Source: Physcomitrium patens (lineage: Eukaryota > Streptophyta > Bryopsida > Funariales > Funariaceae). Taken from it: DNA of 64,000 bases. This document shows positions 57,911-64,000 of the stretch, in pieces. Position 1 is the first letter of the stretch. Every line of letters starts with the position of its first letter. The stretch spans positions 15,786,847 to 15,850,846 of the forward strand of contig NC_037257.1 in NCBI RefSeq assembly GCF_000002425.4, in the 5' to 3' direction. The position numbers were made by a program, and so were the translations under genes. Below the pieces are notes generated by a model. That model was not told where the DNA came from and did no database searches. It worked only from the letters and a program-made list of their open reading frames with translations.

Positions 57911-59344
57911 TCAAGGTACATGTGGTATAGTGAAAATAACCATAGGTGTTACAATATTTGGATCTACACACCTAATTTCATAAGATTCAGAGGCAAATGA
58001 TCTATCTTGTTTTGCCAACATCTCTTTGAAGCAAGTAATTTCCTCCACCAATAAAGAACCATCAAAATCAATCTTCAATTTTTCAAAAGCCTCTTTAGTA
58101 AACTTGTGACCAAGATTCTTTGGATCTGTCAAGCTCTTTTTTCTTGATGCTTCTCCTATTTATTCTTTAGAATCTTCTAACAAAGGTCCAACAATCGGTT
58201 TAACTTTCTTATCTATTGTCTTATATTTTGTCTCAACTATAACCTCTGGTGCTTGAAAAGATTCAATCATATCATAAACTTCTTTTGAATGAATTAGTAT
58301 AACTTTATCATCATTATCTAATTCAATAGACACAATCAATTTCAAAGAATCCTTCAGTCCATTTTTTTCATAAATATCTGTAATCTTTTCATTATTTTCT
58401 AATATTCTTAACCTATACAATTCTTTTTCAATAGTACTTAATTTCTTTTTTTTTTTTTTTTTAAATCATCAATCTTCTTATACATAATGCTTCTATTTTC
58501 AAAAATACTAATAAATCCTCCAATAAAGTACCTACATCTTAGGAGAGTACCTCTCTTTCTGTACCTCTATAATCTTGCTTTATAGTGGTACCCCCAAAAA
58601 ATCCTTAAATTCTTCAACAATCCTTGACAATGGATTTTCTCTCAATTTTTCTCGATTCCACTCATGATTTGGAAGCACAGTCAAAAATTGTACTGCCCTC
58701 CTTCCATCCTCACTATGAATTCATGCATAAGTTGAATCAAATACTTTTGTTTCCATCCGAGTTGTAATAATATATGGTTGTTCCAAAATAAGAGGATAAG
58801 ATGTTGTATCTTAAATAAAAAAATTTTGATCCAATGCAACATCACCACTCGGAATTTTCACATCTAGGCAAGCACCATATATCTCCATACGTGTATTATT
58901 AGCTGCCTGTATTACCCACCCATGTTCCATTTCAATTGGCCACCTTTATTTCATATAAAGATCTTTAGACATAAGGTTTATCTCTGAACCATGGTCAATC
59001 AAAGCAACAACCGATTCGTCTATATCTCCAATCTTCACTAATGTCTCTGTAGTTGCTTTAGCCCAATGCTTTCGAGTATAATGACTTGAAACCTCTCTCT
59101 ATTTTTATTACCTTGATCATCAAAACGTACCCTTTGATTATTACTCCTCTTTATATTTATTGATTGTTTGTAACAATTATCAAATACATCTTCTTCACCT
59201 TCATATATGTGTGCATCAACAACATGATTTAATCCAGCTTCTCCCATTAATTGTCTCTTTTTTTTAATACTGTCAATTTCTATTAAAGCTTCATGTTGGC
59301 TTTTAGCAATATATCCATATACTGACAAAGTTCTACAAGATCCT
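57911..59344 (-). pseudogene. A(-) protease and linker region (fossil)
   Basis: Contains KKKRQLMGEAGLNHVVDAHI and RSNNQRVRFDDQGNKN (59,090-59,290), a protease-like part near 58,960-59,060 (counterpart of EPIIALIDYDLKINLMSKDL in A(+)), MYRLRILENNEKITDIYEKN (58,360-58,420) and FTKEAFEKLKIDFDGSLLVE (about 58,050-58,110). The linker proteins are conserved with A(+) but not assigned to a known domain. Confidence 0.65.
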
Positions 59345-59940
59345 TCCAACCCGTAGCACTACAAATTGTTGCAACAGTTTTCAATAAAGCTTTGCATGAT
59401 ATCTTCTATTTTTGTATTATAAAAATAGTAAAAGACCAAAGTCCACTTGATTGAACAATTTCAACAAAATTCTGTCTCCCATCATTATCCACCCTAGTTC
59501 TATAATTTACAGCTTCTATTCTTGTAATTCTATGTGTTACCAAATAATCTTTAACCAATGCTTTTATGCCTCCTTTATCAAAGTTGGTTTGGAAAAGATC
59601 ACAAATATCTTTTAATGCAACCTTCCCATCTTTCTAATAAATAATGCCTTGTTTAACCATCTCATCAAATTCACGACAATCTTCTCAAGAATGAGAATCA
59701 TCATCACACCAAATACATCTTTGAATATATCCTTGTTTAAAAGTAGCCTTTGAACTTATTGTAGAAGTCTTTTCTTCAAGCCTTGTAAGTTTGATTTGAA
59801 GATCTTGCATTCCTTGTATAATCTCATCAAGTCCCATATCTACTTTCTTTGGTGTAGTCAATGGAAGTTGGACAATTCGCACAATCTTGTAATAGGCATT
59901 GAGGTCTTTGGTACTTGTACCACTCTTCGAGTACTAAACA
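59345..59940 (-). pseudogene. A(-) gag C-terminal part (fossil)
   Basis: RIVQLPLTTPKKVDMGLDEI, MQDLQIKLTRLEEKTSTISS and KATFKQGYIQRCIWCDDDSH (59,690-59,880) match A(+) at about 21,100-21,270. The RCIWCDDDSHSXXDC-like stretch may be an atypical zinc-binding motif. It is cut at 59,940 by the C2 insertion, so the region matching the array's gag start lies outside the window. Confidence 0.75.
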
Positions 59941-60329
59941 TGTGTCACGAACATAGAAATCAGACTTGAGATCTAATAAGAAGTTCAAGAAGAACTGGGA
60001 AGAACTAGATTAATCAGATGAATACAAGAACAACACCAGAGAAGTGAGCTAGAGCTCCAAGAGATGTGTTGTCGAGACTGAAGAACTCTTCAGCCTCGAT
60101 TCTAATATATATTCCTATTTAGGAAGCTTCTCAAGCAACTTCTACCAACTAGGAAGCTTCTAGAGGGTTCTAGAGACTTGCTTCTAGAAGGTTCTAGAAA
60201 CTTATCTCTAGAAGGTTCTAAGGACTATGTTCCTAACATCTTCTACGAACTAAGAAGCTTCTAGAAGCTTGTCTCTAGAAGGTTCTAAAAACTTGTCTCT
60301 AGAAGGTTCTAAGGACTATGTTCCTAACA
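59941..60329 (-). repeat. C2 3' LTR
   Basis: 389 bp; on the minus strand TGTTAGGAACATAG...TTCGTGACACA. The LTR start sequence TGTTAGGAACATAGTCCTTA occurs again 90 bases further in, so the 5' part of the LTR is internally duplicated. It is very rich in TTCTAGAA-type palindromes. Confidence 0.75.
60182..60267. promoter_or_regulatory. Cluster of perfect heat-shock-element-like sites in C2 LTR
   Basis: TTCTAGAAGGTTCTAGAA at 60,182-60,199 (four alternating TTC/GAA pentamers) and GAAGCTTCTAGAAGCTT at 60,254-60,270 fit the nGAAnnTTCnnGAAn consensus of heat-shock factor. Further partial sites (CTAGAAGGTTCTA) occur at about 60,208, 60,276 and 60,299. A role in heat-induced transcription is inferred from the consensus. 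Confidence 0.6.
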
Positions 60330-60330
60330 T

Positions 60331-60345
60331 CACCTCTTCCTTTAG
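60331..60345 (-). promoter_or_regulatory. C2 polypurine tract
   Basis: The minus strand reads AAAGGAAGAGGTGA directly before the LTR start. Confidence 0.6.
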
Positions 60346-60379
60346 CTTCGAGGTCTCTAAGAAGCAATGTTATTGTCAA

Positions 60380-60745
60380 TCAGTACCAATGCAAGAAAAT
60401 GAAGATCTGTCGCATAACGTTTGCTATGAACTCGAACTGTTGTTCACGAGATAAGTGGTTCATCGGCCCTTGAAGCCAACGGTAGTGGCCCACCCTTTCA
60501 ACTTCTGACCAAGCATGAACTTCCGTGTCTTCATTGTGAAATTGTCCTGCAAATATGCCTTCTGGCTGACCATCATAAGTAGGCTCGGACTCAAATACAA
60601 TCACCAGTGATCGGTTACTTGGTATCCTCTATTGTCGTCGTGGTGCAAGTGGTTCTTCATCTCAGGGTCGCTTTCATGAGCTAGTCGGTTGAGATAATCT
60701 GACTGGCATAGTATCTATCTCTTGGCTATCCATATCAGAAGACCA
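60380..60745 (-). pseudogene. C2 extra frame after the chromodomain (unknown function)
   Basis: The open part 60,380-60,604 encodes 74 residues with VFESEPTYDGQPEGIFAGQF, VGHYRWLQGPMNHLSREQQF and EFIANVMRQIF. It matches the C1 frame (MGHYRWLKGPINHLRREQ-type block, about 18,037-18,090), although the two LTRs are not alike. Upstream, an LSQP-containing stretch near 60,695 also parallels C1 near 17,800. No known domain recognised. Separate from the pol frame and directly before the purine tract. Confidence 0.62.
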
Positions 60746-60859
60746 AACTATGGCTACTGAAAAAATTCTATTTTATCTTGGAGAAAATAACTACATCAAC
60801 TACGAATTTTGGTGGTGCTCTCCCCCTTTCTTATATTCTTGGGTGAACAAGCTTCAGAA

Positions 60860-61075
60860 AGAAGCTATCGTCGAACCGGCTTAGGTTTATGAGGATGTTG
60901 TTGATGAAACTCTAGTACCTTTTGCGGCGCATTGGCGAGATTTTCAGCTGGCTTCCACGTTCACTCATTAATGTCATAACCGCACCAATGAACAAGATAC
61001 TCCAACTTGCCCCACCTTTGCCATGAATCCAATACCTTTTCAACCTCGTATTCCTCGTGGTTCTCGATCTCAATA
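60860..61075 (-). pseudogene. C2 chromodomain (fossil)
   Basis: IEIENHEEYEVEKVLDSWQR and WGKLEYLVHWCGYDINE (60,961-61,075), continuing with a TW-containing end near 60,950. A well-kept chromodomain of the EYEVE / YLVHW-GY type, fused to the integrase. Confidence 0.88.
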
Positions 61076-62277
61076 CTAGGTGGCGGACATTGCACTCTTC
61101 CAGGAAAAGATGACTCTCGATAAGGCTCCAACAAAGAAACATGAAAGACTGGATGTACCTTCATAGAAGCCGGTAATTCCAGACGGTACGCCACTAGATT
61201 GATTTGCTTCTGGATGATAAATGGTCCCAATCTTCGATAGTCCAACTTGTCACATGGTTGCTTGGTCTTGATATTCCGTCGAAGAAGCCATGCTTTATCT
61301 CCAATTTTGAAAGTAGGTGCTTGATTCCGAAATCTATCTACAGATGCCTTGTAGGATTCTTGAGCAGATTGTAATTGAAGCTTCAACGTATTTTGAAGCT
61401 CTGATAGTTGTTTCACAAATCCTTCAGCTGTTGGATTGTTATTTGTTGACGGACTCAATAAATCAAGCTTCGGATGATATCCATAGTTGGAAAAGAATGG
61501 TGTATATTGAGTCGACGCATGGAGGGTGTTGTTATATGCAAACTCGACAAGCGGCAAATATGTGGTCCAATCATCTTGCTGATAGTTGATGCTGCATCGT
61601 AAGTATTGTTCCAAGACTTGGTTCACTCGTTCCGTTTGGCCATCAGTTTGAGGATGAAAAGCCGAAGAAAGTTTGATATCCACCTTCAGTATCTCAAAGA
61701 GAGATCTCCAAAACTTTGATATGAACTGGGTTCCTCAATCTGATATGATATCATCTGGTAGTCCATGATATCGATACACATTATCGAGAAAGAGCCTTGC
61801 TGTGACTTCACTGGACGATGTCTTCTTGTAAGGGACAAAGTACGCCATTTTTGTAAGCCGATCTACCACGACAAAGATGCTGTCAAATGAGTTCGATGAT
61901 GGTAGATCCGTGATGAAGTCCATGGAAACTGAAGACCATGGTCGACGTGGAATCAATAATGGCTGTAGAAGTCCATAAGGGCGATGCAGAGGATTCTTGG
62001 ATCTTGAACAAATGTCGCAGGAGAGGACAAAATCTTTCACATCCTTCCACATTCGGGGCCACCAAAAATCTCGAGAAATAAGCTCCAAGGTCTTGTTGAA
62101 TCCAAAATGTCCCGCAGCTGGAAAATCATGGAGAGATTGAAGAACTCGGAGTCGTGCTGGTCCTTTTGGGATATATAACTGCTCCTCAAAGTATAAAAGA
62201 TCTCCCTCCACCTTGAACTTGTCGTCATTGGCACGCTGCTTAATATCAATGGCTACTGAATCTTCAATGGTCATGAC
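61076..62277 (-). pseudogene. C2 integrase (fossil)
   Basis: Two adjacent stretches: 61,735-62,274 with HDFPAAGHFGFNKTLELISR, SCDICSRSKNPLHRPYGLLQ, SSVSMDFITDLPSSNSFDSI and NVYRYHGLPDDIISD; and 60,961-61,683 with [59 protein letters not shown] and YRLELPASMKVHPVFHVSLL. It has the full HHCC zinc module, DDE core and GPF-like end (RRLGPFIIQ). The upstream part of pol lies beyond the A LTR insertion. Confidence 0.87.
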
Positions 62278-62281
62278 ATGT

Positions 62282-63921
62282 TGTCGTGTTGTAAGACGAG
62301 TATACCGTAAAAATATAAAGAAAGGGGACTTTTATTAATGTTCAGTTACCTCGAATATTGAGAGCAACGACCAATTCCAGTGCAAATATTGAGTGGTCAG
62401 GTTCAGTTACCCCATTACAGTCAGCCGGGGCATACTGAAATACTCCATTCGATTTCAATAAGGAGAGTCAGCAGAAAAGAAAAGGACCAATTCACACGAC
62501 GGGTGAGCCTGGTTCGAAGAGCCAATTGGATCCAATTTTAAGAATCCAATCCGAGTCCTCTTACCCAATATGAGACCTGAATTGGTCGGGCAACCCAATG
62601 CAGTCTAATTATGGGAAGATCCAGGTTTTACTACGGGCCTCAGCCAATCTGACGCGAAGGACTAATTTGATCCAATTACGGGAACATCCGGGTCTTACTA
62701 CTAGACTCTTAGCCAATATAAGACCTGAATTGGTCGGGCGACTCAATGTGGTCCCGATTACGGGGTTTCGATTCTGTTTCAGGCTGTCCTGTTCTCTAAA
62801 CCATTTCAGGGAACGTTGTTTTCGGTAAAAGGATCTCTTAAAGGTAAAAATGGAGAAGAAAGCTCTGACGATGAGAGCCAATTTCGGATCCAAGCTGGAA
62901 GGAGCCAATTCTAGATCCAAGACGGAAGATTGAAGAAATTCAGAGGCTAGGGTTTGAAAGAGGGGAGAATTAGGGTTAAAGGGGAGGAAGGTTAAGAAAT
63001 GAGGGGGGGGTTTTTTTCAGATCGAGTTTTTTGGATCGAAGAGCTAGCTTCAAGCTCTTTTCAAGGTCACTAGTTTGATTTCATTAGGGTTGTGAGGGGA
63101 GAGCAATTGCTGCTCAAAGTCAGTGTTTATTTTGGTGTTTCGGATTTTATATAAAACATTGATGGTTTGCATTCTCAATCGGTTTGTGCAAGTCGTGTAG
63201 CATCTATGGATCAAAATTTGGTATTGTTTGGATAGTTGGGTGTGCTAAGTGTATACAAAAATTTGTATTAATCTAATAATGCAATTAAGAGATATCTGGG
63301 TTTTAGTACAAAGGATTGTCGGAAGTTGGCAGTCTAGGGTTGGATAGGATTTCTGTGATATCTGAAGATCTGCTAGTTGGATCGACGTAATTTTTGGCTT
63401 GATAATAGAAGATTTGGAGATCAAGCGGCTATTCAATTTTGAGCTGGAGTTAACGGTTGACAAAGGAGAAATCACTTTTGGAGTTTCTACATCAAATTTT
63501 AAGGTTGTGGCCGAGTGTCATCAGTGCGGTTTTTGGGCGTTTTCTTGCAATCTGTAAGTTGGGTTGGGCTGAAATTTTCTAAGCATATAGAAGGCTTTTA
63601 CTGATATTTGGGTGAAAAATTTCACACTAAGTGGATGGTTGAATCAAAAGTTACAGCTTATCAAAGCTCACTGGCTAGGGTTAGGGCTTGTTAAGAAAAA
63701 CAAAAATAACTTAATTATAAAAGAAATAAAGCAATTGGAATATTGTATGGTTAAAATGACTATGAGGAGTGTTTTTAAATACTTGGAAATTGATATTTCA
63801 ATTATATACTTCATACATGGATAAAATCTATTAGGATTTCTTTGTTATTTGCAAAAACAACTATACCTTCCACAGCCAGATACCTAGTGTATTCCTGAAC
63901 AAGAAAACACGTAACATGACA
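62282..63921 (+). repeat. A-family LTR, chimeric subtype, inside C2
   Basis: 1,640 bp, TGTCGTGTTGTAAGACGAG...GTAACATGACA, followed by the A leader (GTGAAAGCTTGAGATGGAAG), so it is a 5' LTR of an element that continues past the window, not a solo LTR. Parallel to 35,227-36,562, but with a longer second half that matches the ancestral A LTRs (for example GGAGAAATCACTTTTGGAG near 63,464). Confidence 0.82.
62408..62935 (+). other. Family-B gag/protease-linker sequence captured in A LTR (third copy)
   Basis: ACAGTCAGCCGGGGCATACT onward, the same segment and the same join as in the LTR at 35,227. The CCAATATRAGACCTGAATTG block is again present twice (about 62,567 and 62,713). Confidence 0.75.
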
Positions 63922-64000
63922 ACGTGAAAGCTTGAGATGGAAGGTATTGGATTTCGTTTGATTTTATTTTTATTTTTATTTTATCAAAAATGAAAATAAA
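63922..64000 (+). other. A leader running off the window
   Basis: GTGAAAGCTTGAGATGGAAG, then GTATTGGATTTCG, matches the leader in the tandem array just after the primer site. Gag would begin beyond 64,000. Confidence 0.7.

Larger units (their letters stand above)
51365..59940 (-). mobile_element. A(-): minus-strand A element, interrupted
   Basis: 3' LTR 51,365-52,579, purine tract, then integrase, RNase H, RT, protease and gag read on the minus strand up to 59,940, where the C2 element cuts it. It contains a B solo LTR (52,628-53,397) and an A solo LTR (53,927-55,614), each bounded by target duplications that restore continuity of the surrounding sequence. Its gag start and 5' LTR should lie beyond the right window edge. 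Many breaks, but better kept than A(+). Confidence 0.82.
59941..64000 (-). mobile_element. C2: minus-strand chromovirus, continuing past the window
   Basis: 3' LTR at 59,941-60,329, then (going up in coordinate) purine tract, extra frame, chromodomain and integrase to 62,277. There a plus-strand A LTR (62,282 onward) interrupts it; the rest of pol, gag and the 5' LTR would be beyond 64,000. It is better preserved than C1 (integrase frames of 179 and 240 codons), with a few breaks in the visible part. Confidence 0.83.

Noticed and set aside
60961-61142. Second frames overlapping the C2 integrase (for example 60,912-61,142 and 61,317-61,589)
   Set aside because: Overlapping shadows of the well-supported integrase/chromodomain frame.
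1-64000. Host protein-coding genes, tRNA, rRNA or other RNA genes
   Set aside because: All recognisable coding sequence belongs to transposable elements. No intron-exon host gene model or RNA gene signature could be supported by reading alone.

Overview
The window is a repeat-only stretch of a eukaryotic nuclear genome. No host gene, rRNA or tRNA gene is recognisable. Almost everything is LTR retrotransposon sequence of the Ty3/gypsy kind, mostly chromodomain-bearing (chromovirus), plus one decayed Helitron and one decayed Tc1-like transposon. The left part is very AT-rich and heavily decayed; the 28.7-47.7 kb part is younger. A plant host, probably a seed-free land plant, is suggested by an 18-base primer-binding site that, from memory, matches the 3' end of plant nuclear tRNA-Trp, and by telomere-like CCCTAAA-type arrays. 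This placement is an inference. I use working names: A (LTR 1.3-1.7 kb, Trp-type primer site), A2 (an LTR related to A carrying AAATCCTAA arrays), B (791-bp LTR), C1 and C2 (two chromoviruses with different LTRs) and D (551-bp LTR chromovirus).

Layout. 1-4.2 kb: minus-strand Helitron remnant split by an A2 LTR. 4.3-6.5 kb: two C-type fragments head to head. 6.6-8.1 kb: old A2 LTR. 9.6-10.4 kb: Tc1-like transposase remnant. 10.56-18.75 kb: C1 element with both LTRs, an A2 solo LTR inside it, and an extra open frame after the chromodomain. 18.87-51.36 kb: plus-strand A element that holds a D element (21,637-48,309, target duplication CAATA). D in turn holds a B element (28,698-35,153) and a 12.5-kb tandem array (35,227-47,732). 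51.37-59.94 kb: minus-strand A element holding a B solo LTR and an A solo LTR, each with its target duplication. 59.94-64 kb: minus-strand C2 element that cuts the A element, and is itself entered at 62,282 by another plus-strand A LTR.

Most notable: (1) about 10.5 tandem copies of a 1,117-bp unit made of the LTR 3' part, the primer site and the start of gag, with the array still bounded by proper LTR ends; (2) the LTR of the younger A subtype contains a stretch of the gag/protease-linker region of the unrelated family B, including zinc-knuckle sequence; (3) an unnamed extra frame conserved downstream of the chromodomain in C1 and C2; (4) heat-shock-element-like modules in the LTRs of C2, D and, less perfectly, C1.

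The elements do not work together as a system. They record successive insertions: A, then D into A, then B and the array-forming A copy into D. All retroelements here are broken, generally with many breaks; the B element and the array are the best preserved.
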